NCBI RefSeq assembly: GCF_018618415.1
Contig: NZ_JACSMA010000002.1
Span: forward strand, 1 to 64,000
DNA length: 64,000 bases
Reading direction: 5' to 3'
DNA from: Exiguobacterium sp. s146
GTDB lineage: Bacteria; Bacillota; Bacilli; Exiguobacteriales; Exiguobacteriaceae
Shown here in pieces: positions 1-8,981 of the stretch. The translations under genes and the position numbers were made by a program. Under the pieces are notes generated by a model, which did not search any database, was not told the DNA's origin, and was given only the letters and a program-made list of their open reading frames with translations. How positions within the stretch are numbered: the first letter of the stretch is position 1; each line of letters opens with the position of its first letter.

Positions 1-740
1 ATGGACCTTACGTCGTGAACTTAGAGGGGCATACGGAAACCATCATCGAATTGGACGAGCTGCCGTCTGATTTCGTCTTCGAACTTACAAGTAATCGAAG
101 AGGGCCCATCGAAATAGCAGAAATCTCCATCACGATTAGCTTGCCTCTATCGTTAGGGACGTTAACACTCTATTTGGCTCCCCCTTTACGTTGGACGGTA
201 TATCCATCGATTTCAAGTACTCATGCGCAGCGTATACGATCACACCTGAAGCTTGGTGAGCGCGTCTCTAAATATTCTCCAATTAAGGATCGATTACTAC
301 AAATCTCATCGAAGCCCTATGAGGATGAACCGTCTAGACAAATCGACTGGTATGCGACGGCGAAGAAATCCACTTTGCAAACGAAACTGTACCAGCCGGT
401 CAATCAAGACATGTTCACGGTGTATCTCGACTTGTCGGCTTCGAACGGGATCGGCCTTCATCATCAGTTCGAAGAGTTGATAGAGGATACGGCATTGGTC
501 AGTCGGGAATTGATTGAAAGCGGCGGGAAGGTCGAGCTGTTTGTGAACCGATTAGATCAAAAGGGACATGTCAATCACTTGAGCATCCAAGAAGGGGCGA
601 AGCAGCTTAAAAACATCCTCGCCTTACTCTCTAGTCTCTCGGAGCAAGATCACTATATGGGTTCAACCCGTTTCTCGCCTTACGTGACGAAAATAAAAAA
701 CAAGCAAGCTCAGCTCATAAAAATCGCCTCACCTCACTGA
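1..740 (+). CDS. DUF58 domain protein, 5'-truncated by the window edge
   Basis: The frame is open back to the window edge, so the N-terminal half is missing; about 245 codons remain. The segment RQIDWYATAKKSTLQTKLY is the typical DUF58 block (Arg-x-Ile-Asp-Trp, then Ala-Lys and a Leu-rich strand), followed by a vWA-like strand TVYLDLSAS and a helix rich in acidic residues. DUF58 proteins are usually encoded beside a MoxR AAA-ATPase and a transglutaminase-like or DUF4129 membrane protein; those partners would lie upstream, outside the window. The molecular role of the family is poorly known. The gene ends at a strong hairpin shared with the convergent exporter gene. The family call is good; the true start cannot be seen. 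Confidence 0.75.
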   Translation, partial: GPYVVNLEGHTETIIELDELPSDFVFELTSNRRGPIEIAEISITISLPLSLGTLTLYLAPPLRWTVYPSISSTHAQRIRSHLKLGERVSKYSPIKDRLLQISSKPYEDEPSRQIDWYATAKKSTLQTKLYQPVNQDMFTVYLDLSASNGIGLHHQFEELIEDTALVSRELIESGGKVELFVNRLDQKGHVNHLSIQEGAKQLKNILALLSSLSEQDHYMGSTRFSPYVTKIKNKQAQLIKIASPH

Positions 741-777
741 CTTTTTAAAAGCCAAGTAAGGTAAGGCGATTTTTTTA
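717..777. terminator. Bidirectional intrinsic terminator between convergent genes
   Basis: An 18-bp stem (721-738 with 755-772) has a run of T on both sides. Read on the minus strand its two imperfect pairs become G-U, so it fits the exporter gene slightly better, but it serves both convergent genes. Confidence 0.85.
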
Positions 778-785
778 ACAGACAT

Positions 786-1877
786 TCAGTCTTCAAAGAA
801 CCACTTCTTGCGTGGCTCCACTTTCAAATTGTCCCCATGCTTCTTCATCTCGGTGATGAGGTAGCGTTCGAGTTCGTTCATCGCCTTGACCCAGTCCGTC
901 ATCGTTGCGACGAGCGGGACGACGGTCAGGATGAGGTCTTCCTCTTCATCCCGCATCTTCTCGATCATCAGCTTGGCGAAGTCGAAGTTCTCGTGGATAA
1001 GATCCTCTTCCCGGTCGATGATGTGCTCGTTCTCTAACTCATAAGCCGAGAATAGACGCTCATGTCGTCTGAGCAAGTGTCGCATATGACGCATCAATTC
1101 GTCCTTGAGCTGTGGAGGCAAGTGTTCGAGCGTCAGAAAATCGTCATGCAGCTTGTCGAGTACGTGGATAGCGGCACTGTTCGTATCAATCATTTTCGAC
1201 TTCAAGACGGCTCGGCGATAAATCGGTGTCTTCTTCTCGAGCCAGCGGTTGGCTTTAATCTCTTCTTCAAAGAAGTCGTACGTTGTCTTCGAATCCCGAT
1301 GTTTCTTCTTCGTCTCCTCGAGTGACTCGAACGACGAGCGCCCCCCTTCCGTTTCCGAGAACAGACGGGCGATACGGACGGCCATTTGGAAGACGGTCGT
1401 AATTTCGTCCTCAAGTTTCCGCTCATAGCGTGGCGGGAACAAGAGCGCGTTGACGAGAAGCGCCACCGTGATCCCCATCATGATAAGCAAGTAACGTTCT
1501 CCGGCGAACATCCAGACGGGCATGTCCGATTGGCTCGCCCCTTCCATAATCAGAATCGTCGTCAAGATGACGGTCCGGGTCGTCGACTCGAGGTTCAAGA
1601 AGAGAAGGATCGAGATGGCGATGATGATGACGACCCCGATGGCGATCGGTGTCGGGTTCGGCGTCAACATTAAGGAGAAGACGGCGAGCAAAGCCCCAAT
1701 CAAGTTCCCTTTTAATTCTTCTAATAGCCGGACACCCGTCTGGTAAACAGACGGCAATAACGCGAGCGAGGCCGCGAGCGCCGGTACGACGATCTGTTGA
1801 AATTGAAATGCCTCGGCGATGAGTAACACCAAGGCGACGGATATGCCGGTCTTGATTGTTCTAGCTCCAAATCTCAT
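786..1877 (-). CDS. Aromatic acid exporter (ArAE/FUSC-type) membrane protein
   Basis: 363-residue protein from ATG at 1877 (MRFGARTIKTG). The N-terminal half is a bundle of about five to six hydrophobic segments (residues ~8-150) with the family pattern GARTIKTGISVAL, KGNLIGALLAV and NLESTTRTVILTTILI. The C-terminal half is a charged, largely helical cytoplasmic domain. This matches the ArAE_1/DUF939 family (B. subtilis YqjA-like), thought to export aromatic acids or related compounds. A longer frame opens at GTG 1916, but that codon overlaps the ribosome binding site. The best SD (AAAGGGAGG) lies about 24 nt from the ATG, with a self-complementary GGTGTCGACACC between them. Monocistronic, convergent to the DUF58 gene. 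Confidence 0.8.
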   Translation of the reverse strand: MRFGARTIKTGISVALVLLIAEAFQFQQIVVPALAASLALLPSVYQTGVRLLEELKGNLIGALLAVFSLMLTPNPTPIAIGVVIIIAISILLFLNLESTTRTVILTTILIMEGASQSDMPVWMFAGERYLLIMMGITVALLVNALLFPPRYERKLEDEITTVFQMAVRIARLFSETEGGRSSFESLEETKKKHRDSKTTYDFFEEEIKANRWLEKKTPIYRRAVLKSKMIDTNSAAIHVLDKLHDDFLTLEHLPPQLKDELMRHMRHLLRRHERLFSAYELENEHIIDREEDLIHENFDFAKLMIEKMRDEEEDLILTVVPLVATMTDWVKAMNELERYLITEMKKHGDNLKVEPRKKWFFED

Positions 1878-2052
1878 GCGGTGTCGACACCGAGGTGTCT
1901 TCCTCCCTTTATACACGTCTTAACTTTTTGTATCCCACTTACCATGCCCTGAAACCTCAAAACATTTCAAGCCGTTGTCCCCTGTTTCGATAGCGCTTCC
2001 GTGGTATGATGGCGTTGGATATTTTCTTTAATCTTGATGGGGAGGGGTTTAC

Positions 2053-2673
2053 TTGTCAACCATTGCTTTATTTGGAGGGAGCGGCCGCACGGGGATACGG
2101 TTGCTCGAACGTTTATTAGAAGACGGACACGACGTCCGACTGTTGTCACGCCGTGAGGTCGAACCGAGAGAACGACTCACGGTCATCATCGGGGATGCCA
2201 CCGATGCAGATGCCATCGCGGAGACGGTGCAATCAGCCGACGTCGTCATGTCGGCGCTCGGCACAGACAAGCAGAACGTCTTGTCCCGCTTCACCCCACT
2301 CGTCATCTCGGCGATGGAAGCAAACGGAGTGACCCGCATCTTGACGGTCGGGACGGCCGGCATCTTGCAGGCACACGATTCCAATCACTATCGCTTCGAG
2401 ACCCGAGAATCGAAACGTTCGATGACGACCGCGGCCGAGGACCACGCCAAGGCGTACGAACTGCTCGACGCATCGACGCTCGATTATACAATCGTCTGCC
2501 CGACGCAATTGATTGAAGACGCGTCCGTCGGGAACATCGTCATCACAGCTGACGTGCTCGGGACGCAGAACTCGGGACCAATCTCGCGTGACGATGTGGC
2601 GGAGCTCGTCATTCAAGCCTGGAAAGACAAATCATATCGTAGACACCGCGTCGGCATCACGACGGAATCATAA
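2053..2673 (+). CDS. NAD(P)-binding oxidoreductase, atypical SDR / NmrA-like
   Basis: 206 residues starting at TTG 2053 behind GGGGAGGGG. The N-terminus STIALFGGSGRTGIRLLERLL is a Rossmann dinucleotide loop (GGSGRTG) of the atypical SDR type. SADVVMSALG, ILTVGTAGIL and YTIVCPTQL follow the usual course of flavin reductase / biliverdin reductase B-like or YwnB-like proteins. There is no YxxxK catalytic pair of classical SDRs. A substrate cannot be named. It lies 17 nt upstream of the dynamin gene and is probably co-transcribed with it, although no functional link is obvious. Family confidence high, role unknown. Confidence 0.8.
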   Translation: MSTIALFGGSGRTGIRLLERLLEDGHDVRLLSRREVEPRERLTVIIGDATDADAIAETVQSADVVMSALGTDKQNVLSRFTPLVISAMEANGVTRILTVGTAGILQAHDSNHYRFETRESKRSMTTAAEDHAKAYELLDASTLDYTIVCPTQLIEDASVGNIVITADVLGTQNSGPISRDDVAELVIQAWKDKSYRRHRVGITTES

Positions 2674-2690
2674 GTAGGGGATGGGGATTT

Positions 2691-5600
2691 ATGAACGAAC
2701 AACGCATGCGCCTCGCGCAATTGACCGACGTATTTGACACACAAGCTGAGACCGAGTCGGCTCGTCTCGCCAAGACCGCACTCCGAAAAGTGACACGTGA
2801 CGAGATTTGGATTGCCGTCTGTGGCCACTTTTCAGCAGGTAAGTCGACGCTCCTCAACAATTGGCTCGGGGATGGCGTGTTGCCGACGAGCCCGATTCCG
2901 ACGAGTGCGAACATCGTGACGCTTCGACAGGGGGACGTCGGGGCATCGGTCGCCGTCAACGACACAGATTGGATTCGACTCGCGCCGGATGAACTCGACC
3001 GCTTGAGCGACTACTGCAAAATCGAAGAGATTAAAGAAGTCGAGTACGCCCTGCCCCGCTTCCCATTCGGAAGCGACGTCGTCCTCATGGACACGCCCGG
3101 GATTGACTCGACCGATGAACGGCACCGTCAAGCGACGGAACGCTCGCTTTTCCTCGCCGACCATCTGTTCTTCATGATGGATTACAATCACGTCCAGTCC
3201 GAACAAAACATCAAACTGATGAAACAGTTCAGCGCCGAGGGGCGTCCCTACTCGATCATCATCAACCAAATCGATAAGCACGATGAAGGAGAGCTTCCGT
3301 TCCACACGTTCAAACGCTCGCTCGAGACCGCCTTCACCCGTCACGCGATCAATCCGGACGACATGTTCTATATTTCGCTCCGTGAGCTCGATCACCCGGA
3401 AAATGAGGTCGAACGCCTCCGGACGTACGTCCAAACCGTCATCGACGCCGCGCGTGAACATGCGGAAGCACGCGCCGACTTGCTCGTCGATACGTTGCTC
3501 GCCCGGTCCACTCGTGCGAACGACGCCCTCTTGGACGAGTTGCCGGTCATCGAGAAGCAGCCGACGGAGATTCAAGCCCGCCTGCAACGCCTCGATAAGA
3601 AAGCGATCTGGCTCACCGCGTTCCGTCGCGAGTTCTTCAAACACCAGACACCGATCGTCGCGAGCGCGCCGATCATGAACTATGAGTTCCGTGAACTGTT
3701 GCGGGACTATCTCGAGAGTTGTGCGCCGGAGTTCAAGGTCGGCCTGTTCTTCTCAAAAGACAAGACGCGCCAGGAACGGCTACGTCGTGAAGAGATCGCT
3801 GTCAAGGAGTTCAACCGATTGATCGATACGAACCTTCGCCCCCACTTGATCAAGTACGCCGAAGACATCGTCCGTGATTTGAAACTGCCCGAGGCGATTT
3901 TGTCCCGTCCGGATACGTTACCGACTGCACCGAGCGCGCTCATCAGTGACCAAGTGAAGTCCGGCGCATCGCTCAGCGGTGACACGGTGCTTCAATTCAG
4001 CCGCGACATCGAGTCGGCTCTCGCCTCTTGGGTGACGAAAGTGTCCGAACCGTGGGTCACGTCCGTCGAAACGTATCTTGAGGCCGAAGGTAAAGACCGA
4101 ATCCATGCCATCGAGACCGAGCAAGACGAATTGTATGACATGCTCGACACGTTGGCGCTACAACGTCAGCTGGCCGAACAGAGAGACGAGCTCACCCATT
4201 ACACGACACGTGACCTCTCGGATTCGCGTTTGACGGACCTTGAGACCCGTCACTACGTCACGGCCGACCAATTACCGCAGAAACAAGTCGAACATCAGCA
4301 ACAAGAAGTTGCCTCGACCTCGCTTCTGGTGGATGATATCACCGCTTTGTCGTTTGATTTTTCTTATGAATATGCGGTATGTGAAATATTAGAGAACCAT
4401 CCCTTATTCAAGTCACGCGTCAAGTCGCTCCGTCATAAATTGGCCCGGGCCGAATCCGAGACATACACGCTCGCCATCTTTGGGGCGTTCTCGTCCGGCA
4501 AGTCGTCGACATTGAACGCGTTGCTCGGTGAGACGGTGCTCCCGACGTCACCGAACCCACTGACGGCGTCGATCACGAAAATCGTGCCGCCGAACGGCCG
4601 CGCCAACAAGAGTGCGTTGATCACGTTCAAGACACGTGCCGAACTCGAGGCCGAGCTGAACGGTTACGGGGCGTCACTCGACGCACTCCATCTCGACCAT
4701 CCGTTCGTCAACGCTCTCAAGAACGCTCCCCTGTCCTATCTCGGTAGCCAGGAGACGGTCGACTATGACACGTTCTGCTCATTCGTCACGGAGGAAGAGA
4801 AGAGCTGTATCGTCAAAGAGATCGAGCTCGCCATCGACTCCCCTTGGGCCGAGCGTGGCATCATCTTCGTCGACACGCCAGGTGCCGACTCGCAGTTCAA
4901 CCGTCATAGCGAAGTACAGTTCGGTTATATGCGTGACGCCGACGCCGTCCTGTTCGTGACGTATTACAATCACGCCTTCACCGAGGCCGACCGAGAACTC
5001 GTCATCCAGCTCGGACGCGTCCAAGGGACAGGTGACCATCACATGTTCTTCCTCGTCAACGCGTCCGATTTGGCGGCGGATGAGGCGGAACGGCTCGCCG
5101 TCAGCGATTATGTGTCGAACCAGTTGACGAAACTTGGCGTCCGTCATCCGACGGTGCTACCGATTTCGAGCCGGAACGCCATCCAGGGCACGGACGCCGG
5201 GTTCGACCGATTCTCGGTCAAGCTCGAGCAATTCGTCGACCACGATTTGCGTCAGGCGAACGCGGTCCGCATCAAAGATGAGGCACATGCCCTCGTCACC
5301 GCGTTCGAGGACGTCGTCCGCGAGGCCGAAGCGGATGCGAGCGTCAAGGCGGCCCGCCGTGACAAGCTCGAACAAGTACGCACTTCTGACAATCGTCTCA
5401 ACGTCACGACGCTCGAAGACCCGTTCAAGCGCGAGACGGACGAGTTGCTCGCCCACCTCGAGACCCGCTCGCTCCTCCGGCTGTCGGACTTCGTCAAAGA
5501 GACGTTCCATCCGGTCGAGGTCGATGGATCGAAGGCGAGCCTCGAGCGCGCCCTCAGCCGGACACTCGACAAGTATGCGTATGACATCCATCAAGAGCTG

Positions 5601-6071
5601 CAAGTGTTCCAATATCGGCTCGAGCGCTTCTTGAAACGGGAGACGGAACGCTTGATCGAGCGCGAGACGCTAAAACTGCGTCCGCTCCTGCCGACGCTGT
5701 CGTTTGAGGACGACATCGACATCGATTGGTTCCGTGACGCCGTCGACCCGGTCGCGTTCGAGGCGGCCCCGTTCCGTCCCGTCCTGAAGCACTATAAGAA
5801 CGCGAACCAATTCTTCGAAGGCGACGGCCGGACGAAACTGCGCGATGACTTGAGCGCCCTGTTGAAGACGGCGGTGCGCGAGCAACTCGCGCGCGTCGGA
5901 AGTCATCAAGTCGAACGGACGGCGACGCAGCTTGCCGCGCTCGAGAAGACACTCAGCCAGGACTGGGACCGTGAAGTGAACAACCTCGTCGCCGGCGAAC
6001 TGAGCGTGCTCTCGGACGGACAATCGTTCCAAGACATGACACAGCGCCTCGCTGCGCTCAGAAAGGACTGA
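2691..6071 (+). CDS. dynA: Tandem dynamin-like GTPase (DynA type)
   Basis: 1126 residues made of two fused dynamin-like units, the arrangement of B. subtilis DynA (YpbR), a membrane-binding GTPase that tethers and fuses membranes and helps against membrane damage and phage. Unit 1 has G1 GHFSAGKST (45-53), switch TSPIPTSAN (~67-74), G3 DTPG (134-137) and a G4-like NQID (192-195). Unit 2 has G1 GAFSSGKSS (~597-605), TSPNPLTAS, DTPG (~728) and NASD (~790). Long amphipathic helical stretches follow each GTPase and would form stalk and membrane paddle. Both P-loops keep the Lys-Ser, so both heads look active. The start ATG 2691 is behind GGGGATGGGG. It shares an operon with the upstream Rossmann protein and a 31-residue membrane protein 4 nt downstream. 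Confidence 0.93.
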   Translation: MNEQRMRLAQLTDVFDTQAETESARLAKTALRKVTRDEIWIAVCGHFSAGKSTLLNNWLGDGVLPTSPIPTSANIVTLRQGDVGASVAVNDTDWIRLAPDELDRLSDYCKIEEIKEVEYALPRFPFGSDVVLMDTPGIDSTDERHRQATERSLFLADHLFFMMDYNHVQSEQNIKLMKQFSAEGRPYSIIINQIDKHDEGELPFHTFKRSLETAFTRHAINPDDMFYISLRELDHPENEVERLRTYVQTVIDAAREHAEARADLLVDTLLARSTRANDALLDELPVIEKQPTEIQARLQRLDKKAIWLTAFRREFFKHQTPIVASAPIMNYEFRELLRDYLESCAPEFKVGLFFSKDKTRQERLRREEIAVKEFNRLIDTNLRPHLIKYAEDIVRDLKLPEAILSRPDTLPTAPSALISDQVKSGASLSGDTVLQFSRDIESALASWVTKVSEPWVTSVETYLEAEGKDRIHAIETEQDELYDMLDTLALQRQLAEQRDELTHYTTRDLSDSRLTDLETRHYVTADQLPQKQVEHQQQEVASTSLLVDDITALSFDFSYEYAVCEILENHPLFKSRVKSLRHKLARAESETYTLAIFGAFSSGKSSTLNALLGETVLPTSPNPLTASITKIVPPNGRANKSALITFKTRAELEAELNGYGASLDALHLDHPFVNALKNAPLSYLGSQETVDYDTFCSFVTEEEKSCIVKEIELAIDSPWAERGIIFVDTPGADSQFNRHSEVQFGYMRDADAVLFVTYYNHAFTEADRELVIQLGRVQGTGDHHMFFLVNASDLAADEAERLAVSDYVSNQLTKLGVRHPTVLPISSRNAIQGTDAGFDRFSVKLEQFVDHDLRQANAVRIKDEAHALVTAFEDVVREAEADASVKAARRDKLEQVRTSDNRLNVTTLEDPFKRETDELLAHLETRSLLRLSDFVKETFHPVEVDGSKASLERALSRTLDKYAYDIHQELQVFQYRLERFLKRETERLIERETLKLRPLLPTLSFEDDIDIDWFRDAVDPVAFEAAPFRPVLKHYKNANQFFEGDGRTKLRDDLSALLKTAVREQLARVGSHQVERTATQLAALEKTLSQDWDREVNNLVAGELSVLSDGQSFQDMTQRLAALRKD

Positions 6072-6075
6072 ACGC

Positions 6076-6171
6076 ATGGGTTCCTTGTTGCTCGTCGGAT
6101 TGATTCCGGCCGTCATCATGACGGTCGCACTCGGCTTGTTTATTCGCCACCTGTATTTGAATAGAGAGTAG
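6076..6171 (+). CDS. 31-residue membrane microprotein downstream of dynA
   Basis: ATG at 6076, four bases after the dynA stop, with AAAGGA about 10 nt upstream inside dynA, so translation is likely coupled. The product MGSLLLVGLIPAVIMTVALG... is a single hydrophobic helix (~residues 4-23) ending in RHLYLNRE, giving a positive-inside cytoplasmic tail. A strong terminator follows immediately, so the frame sits inside the dynA transcription unit. I recognise no family. Its position suggests a membrane partner or anchor of DynA, but that is inference. Confidence 0.6.
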   Translation: MGSLLLVGLIPAVIMTVALGLFIRHLYLNRE

Positions 6172-6174
6172 ACT

Positions 6175-6212
6175 AAAAAGGATGGGACCGAGACCGGCCC
6201 CATCCTTTTTTA
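6175..6212 (+). terminator. Intrinsic terminator of the dynA operon
   Basis: The stem AAAAAGGATGGG pairs with CCCATCCTTTTTT around a short loop, ending in a T run. The A-rich 5' side may also let it stop the convergent phosphatase gene. Confidence 0.9.
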
Positions 6213-6230
6213 TGACGCCATGAACGGCTT

Positions 6231-6797
6231 TCAAACCGCTTCTTGACGGTCCCATAGCTTTTCAACGCTCACTAGTTCATGTTTGTTAAACGTCACTTTA
6301 TAAACGTCCGGCATATCGAGTTCTTTCCAGAACATATAGCCATACTGTTCATCAAAATAATTGAGGATCAGCACCATGATATTCCCATGCGTACCGATTG
6401 CGATTCGCTTTCCTTCGTATTGGTCGAGTAGTGACAAGATCGCACGGACTACCCGCTGTTGAGCAACAACGTTCGATTCGCCCCCTTCCCATGCAAATGT
6501 AGGATTTTCCCACACTTTTGTCATCGCCAAGGTAAAATTCTCGGCCGGCTCTGTCGTCAACATCCGTTCCCGCAAATCGTCCATGAGTAGCACTTCTGTC
6601 CCAATCTGGTCAGCAATCCCTTGGACGGTTTGAATAGCTCGTTTATATGGACTCGAAACGACGAGATCAATCTTTTCTTCACTCAAGGTGTTCGTGATGT
6701 TACGGACGTCTCTCTCTCCCTTTTCAGATAAGGGTCTCGTCCATTCATCGGCTGTATATGTAGAGTGTGCATGTCTTACGAAATATAAGGTCGTCAT
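6231..6797 (-). CDS. Histidine phosphatase family protein (phosphoglycerate mutase-like)
   Basis: 188 residues from ATG 6797 (MTTLYFVRHAHS) with GGGAGA 10 nt upstream. The open frame continues further upstream, but that part is low-complexity and lacks an SD. The signature FVRHAH holds the phospho-accepting histidine. SSPYKRAIQT supplies the second conserved Arg region, and GTHGNIM near the C-terminus gives the second catalytic His. Members hydrolyse phosphate from sugars, nucleotides or cobalamin precursors; nothing here narrows the substrate. Divergent from the P-loop kinase gene. Confidence 0.85.
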   Translation of the reverse strand: MTTLYFVRHAHSTYTADEWTRPLSEKGERDVRNITNTLSEEKIDLVVSSPYKRAIQTVQGIADQIGTEVLLMDDLRERMLTTEPAENFTLAMTKVWENPTFAWEGGESNVVAQQRVVRAILSLLDQYEGKRIAIGTHGNIMVLILNYFDEQYGYMFWKELDMPDVYKVTFNKHELVSVEKLWDRQEAV

Positions 6798-7015
6798 GTC
6801 ATCGTCTCCCGTTCTATGGATGTCATCATTCACTATTATTCCACTGAAACTTATTGTAAAATTATCCAGCGTGACTTCATTATATTCCTCAAAAAGAGGA
6901 TAACGCCTACATATTTTTTCCGATGAAGACGAACATCGAAGTTGGAACGGTGAGAATATACCGTTGGAGTTCACGATGTAAGCCGCAAAAATATAGGTTG
7001 ATGGGAGAGGCAAAC

Positions 7016-7561
7016 ATGAGAAGCAGAATTCACATACTCGGCGCTTCGGGCTCCGGCACGTCAACACTTGGCCACGCGTTGGCGAACGTCCTGCCGCATA
7101 CTCATCTGGATACGGACGATTATTTCTGGATCAACAAGTTCACCGAACCGAGACCTGTCCCTGAACGACGCGAGATGCTCAAGGAAGAGTTGCTACAATC
7201 TGAACGGTGGATTCTATCAGGATCTCTCGCAGGTTGGGGCGACTGTTTCATGCCCTATTTTGATTTGGTTATCTTTTTATGGATTCCGCCTGACGTCCGC
7301 TTGGCCAGATTGCAACAACGGGAACTCGAGCGCTATGGTGCGGAAGCACTCGCTGGCGGTAGCCTATACGAGCAATCACAAGCGTTTTTGAGTTGGGCCG
7401 CCCTTTACGACCATGCCGGGACAGAAGTTAGAAGTAAGTCGTCGCATGAACAATGGCTGGCTGAACTGGCTTGTCCCATCCTAAGAATCGAAGGCGACTA
7501 CTCGACCGAGGAACGAATCGCGATGGTCATGGATGTGTTAAAACAGAATCAGCATCAATGA
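7016..7561 (+). CDS. P-loop nucleotide kinase-like / AAA-family ATPase
   Basis: 181 residues starting at ATG 7016 with GGGAGAGG upstream (the frame is open further 5' but without start support). The N-terminus RIHILGASGSGTSTLG is a Walker A loop in which the usual GK is replaced by GT, a form typical of the FlaR / topology-modulation-like small kinases. LDTDDYFW and the VIFLWIPPDVRLARLQQRE lid segment fit adenylate-kinase-like folds. It probably phosphorylates a small molecule, unidentified. Its 3' end overlaps the convergent hypothetical gene by 7 nt. Confidence 0.75.
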   Translation: MRSRIHILGASGSGTSTLGHALANVLPHTHLDTDDYFWINKFTEPRPVPERREMLKEELLQSERWILSGSLAGWGDCFMPYFDLVIFLWIPPDVRLARLQQRELERYGAEALAGGSLYEQSQAFLSWAALYDHAGTEVRSKSSHEQWLAELACPILRIEGDYSTEERIAMVMDVLKQNQHQ

Positions 7562-7920
7562 TATTCCTTCCCGATCCTGATTTTGGTGAAATGAATTTCA
7601 GCGCTTGCGGGAGGGAACAACAGATTACAGACGAACACCTCGGTCCCATCCAACATGTAACTCGAGACAGCGATATCGTGCATAAAGTAAGGTAGCTGTA
7701 ATCTAGATAATTCTTTGATGGGTGCCACCCGGTCGTTCAAAGGAGCAACGATGTCCACTTTGATACATCCTAAAAATTCGATCTGGTGATGATAACTCTC
7801 ATTTTCTTCTTCAATTTTGATTAACACTTCATCCCCGTAGTACCGACAATCACACCCGAGCACACGAGCATCCCAATAATATATCTTTTCAATCTCCTCT
7901 AAAATCTCTTGTACGTTCAT
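7555..7920 (-). CDS. Hypothetical protein, 121 residues
   Basis: Starts at ATG 7920 behind GAGGAAC. An acidic soluble protein with no signal peptide or membrane helix. It begins with a helix (VQEILEEIEKIYYWDAR) and then shows alternating strands. I recognise no family; size and charge resemble small immunity-type proteins, but no toxin gene is near. It overlaps the 3' end of the convergent kinase-like gene. Confidence 0.6.
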   Translation of the reverse strand: MNVQEILEEIEKIYYWDARVLGCDCRYYGDEVLIKIEEENESYHHQIEFLGCIKVDIVAPLNDRVAPIKELSRLQLPYFMHDIAVSSYMLDGTEVFVCNLLFPPASAEIHFTKIRIGKEYH

Positions 7921-7947
7921 TATTGTTCCTCACCTTCTATTTAGAAT

Positions 7948-7980
7948 AAGAGCCTCGAGTATGTGTGCTCGGGGCTCTTT
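7948..7980 (-). terminator. Terminator of the Gfo/Idh-acetyltransferase operon
   Basis: Ten-base stem of GAGCC-CGAG type with its complement on the minus strand, loop CACACATA, then T-rich DNA. It lies directly after the oxidoreductase stop. Confidence 0.75.
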
Positions 7981-7981
7981 G

Positions 7982-8962
7982 TTATGCGTCAGCCGGGTAC
8001 CGCACGTCGATGCGCTGCCGGATATCGGTCATGACGTCCGCGAGTGTGAGCATATCGGCAAACGAATGGACCTCGGTCTCCCGCTCCCCTGCTTCAATCA
8101 TGTTTACGAACGTCTGAATCTCATACGTCATATGGCTTTCCTGTTCTAAACCGAGTTCGACGGTCGCCCCGTCTCGGCCAACGAATGTCAAGCGGTCGAG
8201 CGAACCGATATCGTCAATCACGATGCGCCCCGCTTCCCCGATGATTTCGGACGGAGCGTCCGTTCCGTGAATCTTCGAGTGGAGCACGATGATGTCCATG
8301 CCGTCATACGACAAGATGGCCGAACCACTGCCGTCGACACCTGACTCGAGCTTGACCGCGTTTGCTTGCACGCCGTCAGGTCGACCGAACAGTTTCAAGG
8401 CCGGGCCGAGGCAATAGACGCCGAGGTCCATCAGTGAGCCGTTCGAGAAGGCAGGATTGAACGTGTTCGGATTGTCTCCGCGTTTATACAAGTCGTAGCG
8501 TGACGAGTATTGCGACTTGTTCAAGATGACACGCCGGACGTGGCCGACCCGATGGAGTTCTTGACGCAACACATCGAAGTTCGGCATGAACAGGTTGCGG
8601 AGCGCCTCGAGCAAGACGACGTCCTGTTCGCGTGCCATCTCAAGCATCTGTCTGACTTCCTCGACGTTCGAGGCGAACGGCTTCTCACAGAGGACGTGCT
8701 TGCCGTGACGCATGAACAGCAGGCTCTGCTCGGCATGGAGCGAGTTCGGGCTCGCGATATAGACCGCATCAATCAATTCACTGGATGCCATCTCCTCGAG
8801 TGAGGTGAACGTATGTGGAATATCAAATTCTTCGGCGAACGTTTTCGCGCGCTCATCTGTCCGGGAATAGACGGCGGACACGGATGCGTCTTCGACTTGA
8901 TGGGTCGCTTCAATAAAAGAACGGGTGATAAAGTTTGTGCCGATGATACCGAATCGAATCAT
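7982..8962 (-). CDS. Gfo/Idh/MocA family oxidoreductase
   Basis: 326 residues, ATG 8962 with GAGGG upstream. The N-terminal Rossmann domain begins IRFGIIGTNFITRSFI; AVYIASPNSLHAEQ and the hallmark VLCEKPFASN (EKP supplies the catalytic Lys region) define the family. The C-terminal alpha/beta domain includes SLMDLGVYCLGP. Members are NAD(P)-dependent sugar, inositol or amino-sugar dehydrogenases or reductases; it resembles B. subtilis YulF-type proteins. Last gene of a probable four-gene operon (10500 to 7982) with two acetyltransferases and an SRPBCC protein, 19 nt after the preceding gene. Confidence 0.88.
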   Translation of the reverse strand: MIRFGIIGTNFITRSFIEATHQVEDASVSAVYSRTDERAKTFAEEFDIPHTFTSLEEMASSELIDAVYIASPNSLHAEQSLLFMRHGKHVLCEKPFASNVEEVRQMLEMAREQDVVLLEALRNLFMPNFDVLRQELHRVGHVRRVILNKSQYSSRYDLYKRGDNPNTFNPAFSNGSLMDLGVYCLGPALKLFGRPDGVQANAVKLESGVDGSGSAILSYDGMDIIVLHSKIHGTDAPSEIIGEAGRIVIDDIGSLDRLTFVGRDGATVELGLEQESHMTYEIQTFVNMIEAGERETEVHSFADMLTLADVMTDIRQRIDVRYPADA

Positions 8963-8981
8963 GGGTTAATCCCTCTTTTCT

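Noticed and set aside
6798-7067. N-terminal extension of the histidine phosphatase frame
   Set aside because: Low-complexity, no SD, and overlaps the divergent kinase-like gene; the family start MTTLYFVRHAH has an SD.
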